In this document: positions 47,601 through 57,384 of the stretch, in pieces
How positions within the stretch are numbered: the first letter of the stretch is position 1
Layout of the letters: every line of letters starts with the position of its first letter
NCBI GenBank assembly: GCA_944989445.1
Contig: CALYLW010000280.1
Span: forward strand, 1,012,056-1,076,055
DNA length: 64,000 nt
Reading direction: 5' to 3'
DNA from: Ampullaceana balthica
Taxonomy: Eukaryota; Mollusca; Gastropoda; Lymnaeidae
The notes under the pieces: model-generated
Databases searched by the model: none
What the model was told of the DNA's origin: nothing
The model's input: the letters and a program-made list of their open reading frames with translations, nothing else
Made by a program: the position numbers and the translations under genes

Positions 47601-48171
47601 CTGACGATATGTGAGTTGAGAGTATTGTTGGAGGCGGGGCTGACGATATGTGAGTTGAGAGTATTGTTGGAGGCGGGGCTGACGATATGTGAGTTGAGAG
47701 TATTGTTGGAGGCGGGGTTGACGATATGTGAGTTGAGAGTATTGTTGGAGGCGGGGCTGACGATATGTGAGTTGAGAGTATTGTTGGAGGCGGGGCTGAC
47801 GATATGTGAGTTGAGAGTATTGTTGGAGGCGGGGCTGACGATATGTGAGTTGAGAGTATTGTTGGAGGCGAGGCTGACGATATGTGAGTTGAGAGTATTG
47901 TTGGAGGCGGGGCTGACGATATGTGAGTTGAGAGTATTGTTGGAGGCGGGGCTGACGATATGTGAGTTGAGAGTATTGTTGGAGGCGAGGCTGACGATAT
48001 CTGAGTTGAGAGTATTGTTGGAGGCGGGGCTGACGATATGTGAGTTGAGAGTATTGTTGGAGGCGGGGCTGACGATATGTGAGTTGAGAGTATTGTTGGA
48101 GGCGGGGCTGACGATATGTGAGTTGAGAGTATTGTTGGAGGCGGGGCTGACGATATGTGAGTTGAGAGTAT
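41653..48171 (+). repeat. 39-bp satellite, about 167 units
   Basis: The unit consists of 'gagttgagagtattgttgga' and 'ggcggggctgacgatatgt'. It has 17 G against 3 C, so the strands are strongly asymmetric, and 'ggaggcgggg' offers four closely spaced GG tracts. As 39 is 13 codons and the unit lacks stops in several frames, long peptide repeats such as RVLLEAGLTICEL appear on both strands. No in-frame ATG opens them (the only ATG in the unit is followed by TGA), so I do not regard them as genes. The left half is almost invariant. From about 44.97 kb rightward, substitutions accumulate. Confidence 0.98.
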
Positions 48172-48344
48172 ACATGAGACGTTGTATTGTATGATAATTG
48201 GACCCAGTAAAAGGTTTTTGTCAAATACATTTATCAAATGTTGATGTAAGTTTATATAGTCACAGTTTCAACAAGAAATTACTTTAAAATAAAAAGAACA
48301 TGAGACAACGTGTTATTTATACAATTGTTGGAATAGTTGGAAGT

Positions 48345-49712
48345 AGGGGTGCACACATTAAGTTCAGAGAGAAAATATTTTATAATTTGGATTTTCACAA
48401 AGTCACAAAGTGTATAACGTCGAGATAAGCAAAAATCTCAATTTCAATTTCGATACACAAATTACAATACTTCCCCTTATACTCTGTATACAATAAAATA
48501 CATAGTAATCAATGTATATTAAGCCTGATTCATTGCTACATCAAATTGCTAGGTAAAATTCCCGGTTACCGTAATTGCTCGTACGTTGATAGAAACCTAA
48601 ATCTAGGATTGAATACTTCAATAAAAAAATTACGAAAACCTAGATGAAACAGTATTAATCTATCTGAAAAATCTATATCTAAATGAAACAGAATCCACCT
48701 TATTGAAACAATACGCACTAAACTGACACAGTACTCGACTAAATGAAACGGTACTTACCTAAATGAAGCATTATTAATCTATCTGAAAAATCCGTATCTA
48801 ATTGAAACAGTACTCAACTCAAATAAACAGTATTCAAGCTAATGGGTTCAGACTCACAGACACACAGACATACACCTAGAGATAAGATAGCCAAACTGTA
48901 TTGTTCACTCCGAAAGATATAAAACGTCTGTCCAACTTTGTATGATTACAATACTACCCCACCTACTATACTCTTTATACGAGAATGTAAAAATAATGTC
49001 AATAACATCCATTGTGTTAAATAGTGAACATCTTGGTTAGTTATAAAGTAGTAGAGAGGAAATGAATGAATAATTTATTAGCCTTAACACAAAATAGAAC
49101 GTGTGTATGCTAATTAATCGTTAAGTCTCCTCTTTTAGTTAGCGTAGCTTAAATATGTATGTATGATTTAGTCCTCGTGTTATTTACATTTTGATATAAT
49201 ATTTAGAAAATAAAGATAAATGTCACTGTATTCTATGTTGTTAAATGCTGGTAATGAAAATTGCTTTTTCACGTTTTCGATGCACCGCAAAGCACCGGTG
49301 CTGTTGTATTTAATATGAAATTTAAATTTTTCTTTACCAAAATTGCTTTGGATGATTAATAATAAGATTTTTTTAAAAACTATGTTAAATAATATATAAT
49401 ATATATGTTTTTGACTCTTAATATTATGACTTGTCTTACTTTGTTTTTAAAAACAAATGAAAGTCACATAAAAATGCATGAAACATACATTTTGAAGACA
49501 CAATTGATTGTAAAATTATATTTATTTCGAATTATAGAGAGCCATGCAATTTATATATGAACTTTACCATATTTGCTTACTTGACTGTTTAAAAATTATG
49601 CACCAGTACTCCCCTTTTTTGTGAATAGAAAACTAGTCTATTTTATTTAAGTGTCATATCACTTAATCTCGATCCCTATAAATAGGGATACAATGTCAAT
49701 GAAATTTTAGGA
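48345..49712 (-). repeat. Dispersed family X, copy 5 (long form)
   Basis: Degenerate palindrome at 49649-49664 next to the second hairpin 'atccctataaatagggat'. The landmark 'caccggtgctttgcggtgc' on the minus strand lies near 49280. 'aacatagaatacagtgac' and the 'tactctttatacgagaatg' block (48965) match copy 3 in order. A degenerate 'aaatgaaacagta.t' repeat occupies 48640-48840. Confidence 0.7.
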
Positions 49713-50091
49713 TTCTGTTATCCAAGATAAAGACTTAGTACAAATTAGAACAATTCTTTTTCACCTGGTTGCTGCCATTATTATTAAAAATTTATAGACG
49801 ACATATCGTGTATAATAAACTTGCCTTTGTTGTTTTTAAGATTAGATACATGATAGTAAAGACGCTAAAAGCAACGCACGTGTCGCCAAAATTCCTTCGA
49901 AAGAAAAGAAGAAAATATAATAAAGCTTAATTATTATTATTATATAAATATACCAGTAACAAGGCCCGACAAAGGACGGGAATAAGTTTAGGGTGACCTG
50001 TGAAGTTCATGGACGCTAAGTTTTGGTAGTTGTTATGCTGAAGCGTTTGCAGGACATTGTCGTCGCAGGGCAAGGGATGTGGACAACAACA

Positions 50092-50122
50092 ACAACAACA
50101 ACAGCAAAAACAACAACAACAA
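50092..50122. repeat. (CAA)n microsatellite
   Basis: Interrupted CAA triplets. Confidence 0.85.
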
Positions 50123-50551
50123 GAATTTCCGATTTTTTTATTCAAAGGAAATCATTCTAGATTACATTAAAAGTGATTTCAAATCAGTAATTCTGAAAGT
50201 GAACAAAAAATGATGTCATATCCCCTCACGCTACATCACACCAAGAATGTGTCAATATAATGCACACCAAGCAACAATCTAACATAAGCATTTACAAAGC
50301 AGGAAAACCCCATTAACTATCATTCTAAATTACAATAAAAGTCATTTCAAATCAATACATTTGACGGTAAATATTATAATTGCTATCTACAAATTGCTGC
50401 TAAAATTACATTAGCTCAAACGTTTAAAAGCAAACAAACATAGTCCCTAATCGAGCTTCAAATATATTTTAAAATAATAAATTCATGTAGCCTTAGATTG
50501 AGTCCATTTAAAAAAATAATAATATATAAATTTAAAAATAATAACAAAACG

Positions 50552-50556
<5 letters not shown>

Positions 50557-50605
<49 letters not shown>
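50557..50605. repeat. (TA)n microsatellite
   Basis: About 24 TA dinucleotides ending exactly at the 5' TC of the Helitron that follows. Confidence 0.9.
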
Positions 50606-50608
<3 letters not shown>

Positions 50609-51940
50609 AACTATGTATGTATGTATGTCCTTTATAACCGACTAAACCATTCATCCGATCGCCATGAACCTTTTGGGGACTTTTGAGTACGCTCCTGGGA
50701 TGGTGACTGGCAACTTTTTTGCAAAATTTAACACTCATGGGGCGCCGGTTGCCCATTATATGATTTTTTTCTTATATGAGATATATAAAAATTAGTTTAA
50801 GCGTTAGCTAGTAGGTAAATTGATGGATTTTAACCAAACTTTGTATCTAACAACTTGGTAGCCAATATTCAAATAAAAATGGCACTAATTTCCCTTTGTC
50901 CATTTCTTCGGGGCTGGGGGCTCAAAATGTCTTTTTTCATAAACGTTTAAGATTTTATTCCCCATTGAAGTATTGAGGATCTAGATAAATATAGAGAAAT
51001 ATATCGCTATGAAATTGATTGAAATACACAGGTGTTTTGAACTTGACAACTTGCAATAATTGGGCCCTGGAGCCCTTAATGTCGTTTTGTTTGCTTAAAT
51101 TAGCTATATAAAAATTAGTTTATGTGATAGCTACTGAGTAAATGAATGGATCTTAACCAAACTTTGTATATAAAAATTTGGTAGCACATATTAAAATAAC
51201 AAAGGGCACTGCAATTCTATGTCCAATCGTTCAGGGCTGGGGGACCACAAATGTCTTTTTTTCTTATATGTTTGAGATATTATGTGTCATTCTATTTTTA
51301 ACGATCTTGAGAAATATATCTATGATGAAACTAAATAAAATTAACAGCATTTTAAAATTTACATCTTACATCGAATGGGCCAGGGGCCCCCAATTTTTTA
51401 AATTCTTTTTTGGTATACTCTAAGATATTATTTTGCACTCAGTTTTTAACGACCTTGAGAAACATATCCATGATGAAACTGAATTTAAATGAACAGGTTT
51501 TCAAAATATACATCTTGAACCGAATGGGCCCAGGGGCCCCTTAATGTATTTTTTCCTTATATTAGCTATATAAAAATTAGTTTAAGTGTTAGATAATAAG
51601 AAAATAACTGTTTTTTTCAACAAACTCGGTAGATAAAAACTTAAGAGCCTATATTAAATGACTATAGGGCACTGAACTCCTAATGTCCATTTCTCGGGGC
51701 TGGGGGCCCTAAATGTGTTTTTTTTACTAAACTTTAAATATTTTATTCCCCATTCAATTTTAAACGATATTGAGAAATATAGATACATAGACATAGTTTT
51801 AATGAAATTGATTGAAATGAACAGATTTTCGAACTTCACATGTTAAACTGATGGGCCCGGTGACCCTTAATGTAATTCCTTTTTTATCTCTATGCATTCA
51901 TTTTTACTGAGATCGTTGCAACGCACGATGGGTCTGCTAG
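50606..51940 (+). mobile_element. Non-autonomous Helitron with both canonical ends (family W)
   Basis: The element starts A then TCAAACTATGTATG at 50606 and ends with a hairpin (ATCGT..ACGAT), a 7-nt spacer and CTAG at 51937-51940, followed by T. The A/T target and TC...CTAG termini are the Helitron signature. The interior has about three diverged tandem cores of 300-330 bp. Each contains a G/C patch ('gggcccaggggcccc' or 'ggggctgggggcc') and 'gctatataaaaattagttta'. No Rep/helicase is encoded, so it would depend on an autonomous relative. Confidence 0.8.
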
Positions 51941-51959
51941 TTACTAATATAATTGTATA

Positions 51960-52392
51960 CAGTGCAACCTCTCATAACGAGTTTATTTTCGTTCCAGAGA
52001 CTTACTCGTTAAGCGAAACACTCGTTATGTGAAAAAAAAATTCCCATACAAATCAATCTAAAATACTATAATCCTTTCCATGCTGAAAAAAAACAACTTT
52101 ATAAAATATATATATATATATATTAACATTTATCCAAATAAAAATACTTATGAATTGTTAAAGTTAAGAGTGAAACAACTAGAATACAATTTATATTTGA
52201 AACAAAAAAAACGTAAACAAAAATATAAATACTAATTTTTGGCAGACAACTTCGTACCAGACATTCATTGCACAAAACAGGTGTTGACGAAACAGTATTC
52301 AAGCAACAAGCTGAGCAACATAGATTCCACAAAGGACAATTCCATGAATGTAGTGCAGACAAACCGTCCTCATAAGGGACTACAGGAATATA
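51960..52392. mobile_element. pogo-like element, left end only
   Basis: Starts TA then CAGTGCAACCTCTCATAACG at 51958-51979. A second inverted-type motif, 'actcgttaagcgaaacactc', lies just inside. This style is typical of pogo/Tigger termini. No matching right end was found; the LTR-retrotransposon fragment begins at about 52393 instead. Confidence 0.5.
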
Positions 52393-52746
52393 GATAAATG
52401 GATCAGTGGAACAATTGTAGAGAGATCTTTTCCGCTCTCCTACATTGTCGAAACGTATCCAGGGATAACATTTCGCAGAAAATTAGATAAGATAAGATCA
52501 TCATCGGCACACATCCCTTCAACTATTCAAAGGGAATATTTACCGAAATGGTTCCCTCCTCTTCAGGTCGCAGAACCAGCCTCAACAAGTAAAGATAGCA
52601 TGCCGAATTCATCTGTTCCTGACACCTCAGCAGTCAAGGAACCAACAATTCAAACCACATTAGAGTCAACAAACGCATCTGAAAATGTCTTGAGGAGATC
52701 GACGAGACAACCAAAGCCCACAAAAAGATTCATTAATGAACTTTAA
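52393..52746 (+). pseudogene. LTR-retrotransposon integrase C-terminus (Ty3/gypsy-like)
   Basis: 118 codons are open without any ATG at the start and stop at TAA 52744-52746. They read DKWISGTIVERSFPLSYIVE, then PGITFRRKLDKIR, a Ser/Thr/Pro-rich linker, and RRSTRQPKPTKRFINEL at the end. A W..G.I..R..PLSY.V pattern with R..LD.IR is the small beta domain at the integrase C-terminus. The basic RRSTRxPKP tail is common at the end of such pol proteins. The rest of pol is absent. A polypurine tract and an LTR-like sequence follow. Confidence 0.75.
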
Positions 52747-52796
52747 ATGTGTGTTTGAATTGAATGTACGTAATGTTATTTTCTTTTGAGGAGAGT

Positions 52797-53022
52797 TGGT
52801 ATAGTGTACTACGGAAAGTGAACACCGAACAAATAATTATGTAAAAAATGAAAGTTGTCAATTCCGGCAGTGTGTAAAATATTAAATATGGCGTTATCAA
52901 GGTGAACTCTGAGGTCTTGTACTTGTATACTAAATGTCTTTGTGGTATTGTACAATTAATTAAATAATAAACCCACTGAGGACACCACAAAGGGACAGCA
53001 AGATGTATTGTATACACAAACA
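52797..53022 (+). mobile_element. Probable 3' LTR
   Basis: A polypurine tract (gaggagag, 52788-52795) immediately precedes TGGTATAGTG. An AATAAA-type signal lies near 52965, and the sequence ends in CA near 53022. No 5' LTR is in the window, so the ends cannot be confirmed by comparison. Confidence 0.45.
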
Positions 53023-53099
53023 TGACTAAGCGTGGTGCTCAAAAATCTTGTGTAAAGAAGGAACGCTTGTAATAAATAATGTCAACATTTTTAATCTAA

Positions 53100-55230
53100 T
53101 ATATAAAGCTCAGTTGGTGTTTGTATCTTTGTATGTTTGTATGTTTGTATGTATGTATGTTTCACTTTTCGACTTTCTGTTAGACAGCCACGGAAAAACC
53201 AAATGACGGACGGGGACCAAATTTGGCAGGACGGTTCCTTTTACCCGTGAAGGTGATTTTAAGTTAGTTTTTGTAATTGTCCCTTTTGCCCGAATGCCGT
53301 AAATTAAATAATCAGAAAATGCAGAGACAAAGAATAAAAACATTTAACCTCATTTCTGTATTGAACAAATTTACGCGGACGTTCAAATGCCGTTCAAAGC
53401 GAGTTACTTTTGGTGATGTTTTTTTCCCCCAATACTTTACTTTCAGCGGTGCGCATTCAAAAAATATTATAATGTCTAATTACGGTGCGCACATTTTCGT
53501 GTACGCTTCATAATTTGAGCTGTGTAGTACAAAGAATTGTCATTTTCTCTACTGTTACTTTCTATATATTAGATAGACACGTAAACATATTTAATTACAA
53601 CTACCACACGATGCATTAGATTTAATTGTTTACACGTTTAAATTTAATTGCGAATTTGTTTTAATTATTTTCTGTTCCATAACTCGACATTTAATAAAAA
53701 AAATTTTTATGTAATAATTGTGTCAGTATTTTCTTTCAAGGCTTCATTTTTAGCGGTACGCGTTTTAAAATCTTTTATCGACTGATTACTGTGCGCACAT
53801 TTTCGTGTAAGCATCTTAAATTTAGCTGTGTCCTATTAATATAACATTTATATTTTGTTTTGTCTTTTACATAAGCATATTGTCTTTTACATAACCTATA
53901 CACTTATACTAATTAAACGTAGGCTACCAGACCTATTAACATAAGTAGATTAAACTAAATAAAGTGATCCTGAAAACGCTTAATTATTTTGTATTGTGAA
54001 TTGAATGTTATGTTCATTCCTTTGATGATGGATTAACATAGGCCATTTTTAAAATCAATTATTGTCAGTGTTTCACATGCGTTTTAACATAAACTTGATT
54101 TTTTTAAAAAAATTTATTATTATTTTTTTTAAAATTAGGAATATAGCCTAATTTCTTTATTTATCTTTATTATCTTTATCTCATATACGCTGTTGCAAAT
54201 ATTGTATTAATTACAATTGTGTTACGATGCAGTGTCGTAAACATATAAGAGCTTTTTTAGTGACGACAGTGGCAGAGATCTTTTGGAAAAATGTCAACAA
54301 AGCAAGGGCCTTTTTTTAATGGATTCAAACAAACAAACATAAAAATATCAAAGTGATGGCCTATGTCAAATAAACTTAAACTTTAAAACAGTATACTTAA
54401 GCTTTATATACACTATTCATTATAAACTTTCGCTACCGAACGTATTAACAAAAGTTGACTAAATTTAATGAAGTGATCCTGAAAACGCTTAATTAATATG
54501 AATTGCGAATTGAATATGTTTTTATGTTCATTCCTTTGTATTCAGAATAGCATAGGCCATTTCTAAAATTGCCTTTTAATCATTTTTAAGATGTACTTAA
54601 TATCAGACTGTTGAATCTTTTTTTTTCCATTTTTATTTTATTTTTCAGATAAAAAATCTGGTGTGTGTGTGTGTGTGCATTGAATATAATTTACACAATA
54701 TGATGCCTTATCCGAAATAGGGAACAAAAAAAAAGATTCCATTTTGAAATTATACACATTGCTTATAAACCGTAAATATAAATCGTGAAATATGGAGACA
54801 TAATACATGTTAAATATTATTTCCCCGTTACAACACTTATGAATACGTCAAAAGGAGGAGTTATTTTGGTCCAGTACATTTACTTTATACCAGACCTTAT
54901 TTTATTCGGCCAGCTTTCTATATTGTCTGACTATGGTGTGCACATTTTTTTATATCATTTTAATATGACCGCTTTTTTTTTAAAAAGTATTTTAGAAAGT
55001 ACATTTATAATTTTGTTTATTTGCGCTATGAGTCACTTAGCTTTTGCCCTTTAAAGGGATAGTGCCACATGTTCTTTATCGCATAGACGTGGTTACAAAT
55101 ATTATATAACTTACAACTGTGATACGATGCAGTTTCGTAATTATATATTAAATTTTTGAGTGACGAGGATTGTAGAGGTCTTTCGGAAAACCTATAAGTT
55201 ATGTTAATTTTGTACAAGTTGGAATGAAAT
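53100..55230. repeat. Tandemly arranged dispersed element related to family Y
   Basis: Starts with a TTTG/TATG-rich stretch. 53262-53400 matches the family-Y Helitron at 32355-32470. Internal duplications: 'gcgcacattttcgtgta' at about 53490 and 53795 (a variant near 54940); 'aagtgatcctgaaaacgctt' at 53961 and 54471; 'tacgatgcagt.tcgtaa' at about 54222 and 55121. (GT)n lies at 54660-54677. Short frames show no domain. Confidence 0.5.
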
Positions 55231-55489
55231 TGTAAATTTAGTTATTATGGTCGGCAAGAATCATTATTTAATAAATCATATCTTTTAAAAAGTAAGGTTA
55301 TGTTAAAAGGCACTGCATTAAGTGAAAACAACGCACGCGGTAAAATGGCATATCTCTGTTTCTCATAAGATTTTAAGTAAATAGATGAATCTGAAATTCA
55401 ACTTGCCAAATACAAATTGTAATAACCAGCAACTAATACTTGGATAAAGGGTCAGCACACTCCCGCTACAAAGTGCGGGTATTTTTCTA

Positions 55490-55492
<3 letters not shown>

Positions 55493-55555
<63 letters not shown>

Positions 55556-55556
55556 T
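55493..55556. repeat. (TA)n microsatellite
   Basis: About 30 TA units abut the 3' terminus of the LINE fragment at 55557. Confidence 0.9.
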
Positions 55557-55790
55557 GTCCGTTCGTCCGTCGATACGACGAGGACCACTCGAGTCATCCG
55601 AGGGTTGTCTGTGCGTGCGCAGATGGCTGATAAGGCCGATCCTTGCACGGAAGGTTCGAGAACAGAACGGACAAGTGACGAGTGGAACATCTCCTGGAGG
55701 GTTGACAGCATGGGCCTTTCGGGCTTGTCTCTTCTTTTCTGCGGCGGTGATCCGGTTTGCATCACATGACCTGGCACCTTCGTGGATGGA
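55557..55790 (-). pseudogene. LINE 3' end with C2H2 zinc finger, strongly 5'-truncated
   Basis: The minus strand reads GARSCDANRITAAEKKRQAR, AHAVNPPGDVPL and a C-x2-C-x12-H-x3-H finger starting CPFCSRTF, ending HRQPSDD. This is nearly identical to the C-terminus of the copy at 62183-63535. Only the last 50-60 codons and the 3' UTR remain, with the 5' break at about 55790. The 3' UTR has a CGTCG-ATA-CGACG hairpin shared with the other copy. Confidence 0.88.
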
Positions 55791-55959
55791 ATATGTATAT
55801 AGCCTTGGTGCGGGCAAGGCCCCGGGGCATTGTGCTAGCCACACAATCCCTTGCTTGCTCGTTAGTGGTGGTTAAATGAAACTTGTGAACGATACTTAAC
55901 ATGCCCAATAGGCTGTCATGGTCTGAAAGGGGGGTTATTATTATATATATATATAAGTA

Positions 55960-56400
55960 CGTATGTACGTATGGCGTTGACTCCTGCCCATATCACCCAC
56001 CACACCTTTCTCCTGGCTCTTCTCTCTTCGTGGCACTCTTAGCTGTGAGGTTTCCTTCTGCACCCTGAGTGCCCTCATGCACCTTGGACCGCCAGGAGTT
56101 GTGCTCCTAAGCAATGACTTCCAAAGTTGAATAGTCGATACAGGCCAGATGCATTTCTTGCAGACTTCCTTGTAGCGCAGGCAGGGGCGACTTCTTTCCT
56201 TCAGACCAGTTACCAGCTCACTGTAAAGCAGGGTTCTCTGAACTCGCTCCGCCGAGCCTTTACAGTGGACATCGCCTAACCACCGCAGGCGTCTTTCACT
56301 CATGATTGAGTGCATACTCATCACATGGCTCCTCATGAGTACCTCCAAATGTGTGAGTTTATTCTTCCACTTGACGTGTAGGAAAAGTTGCAGGATATTT
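55960..56400 (-). pseudogene. LINE reverse transcriptase C-terminal fragment
   Basis: The minus strand reads VKWKNKLTHLEVLMRSHV, SERRLRWLGDVH, then RSRPCLRYKEVCKKCIW and, with the frame drifting, RREKSQEKGV. The W-K-x-x-(I/L)-x-N-x-x-V-L and RRLRW(L/M)GHV elements are the conserved thumb/tail of many non-LTR polymerases. The other domains are missing. (TA)n and 'tacgtatg' repeats adjoin at 55940-55970. Confidence 0.75.
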
Positions 56401-56409
56401 ATATATATC

Positions 56410-57384
56410 AACAATAATTCCCCAACTTCCCAGTAGGTAGAAGCATGAAACTTTGGGAAGTTGTTGAGTACCCTCCCAAAAAGGATAAACGTCGAAAATA
56501 ATATAAAATGATCACTAAATGGAGGGTCGGAGGCTCAAACGTAGTTTTTTTCTTAAATGAGCTATATAAATCAGGCTCATCATTATATACTCAATTTCCT
56601 GTGTAGGTAGGAGCATGAAGCTTTGGGAAGATGTTGAGTACCCTCCCAAACTGCTAACTGGCGAACAAAAAGTGCACTGCATGTCTAATGTCCAATAGTT
56701 CAGGCCTTTGGGCCCCAATTGTCTTTTTTTCGAATATGATTGAGATATTATATGCCATTCTATTTTTAACGATTTTGAGAAATGTATACATGATTAAACT
56801 GAATTAAAATGAACATCACGTTGAAATTGACATCTTACATCGATTGGGCCGGGGGCCCGAAATATCTTCTTTTAGTATATGTTTGAGGTATTATTAGCCA
56901 TTCTATTTTTAACGATCTTGAGAAATATATAATGATGGAAGTGAATTAAAATGAACAGCATTTAGAAATTAACATCTTAGATCGAAAGGGTCGGGGGCCC
57001 CAGAAGTCTTTTTTTTGTGTATACTCTAAGATATTATCTCCCACTCAGTTTTTAAAGAACTTCAGAAATATATCAATTATGAAACAGAATTTAAATGAAC
57101 AGGTTTCAAAATGTACATCTTGAACTGAATGGGCCCAGGGGCTCTTAATGCATTTTTTCCTCATATTAGTTATATAAAATAGTTTAAGTGTTAGATAATG
57201 AGAAAATAACTGGATTTTGATCAAACTCCATATTTAAAAACTTAAGATACTATAGTAAATTACAATAGGGCACTGAACTCATAATGTCAATTTCCTCGGG
57301 GTTGGGGGCCTTACATTTGTTTTTTTTAACTAAACTTTTAAAATTGTATTCCCCATTCAATTTTACACGATATTGGGAAATATA
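56410..57384. repeat. Helitron core repeats (family Z inverted, then family W)
   Basis: 56430-56670 contains two inverted family-Z cores ('gtaggtagaagcatgaaact', 'ttgagtaccctccc'). 56690-57380 contains two to three family-W cores ('gggcccaggggctctt', 'cattctatttttaacgat', 'agttatataaaatagttt'). Both termini are lost; the block is cut by family X at 57385. Confidence 0.65.

Noticed and set aside
45788..48237. Long minus-strand frames across the 39-bp satellite (repeating NTLNSHIVSPASN, TILSTHISSAPPP, QYSQLTYRQPRLQ)
   Set aside because: They are alternative readings of the same stop-free 39-bp unit. No ATG, domain or gene structure supports coding.
50498..50756. Frames rich in Tyr-Ile repeats at (TA)n tracts
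   Set aside because: They are translations of microsatellites with no coding evidence. The same applies near 20000, 34000 and 55500.
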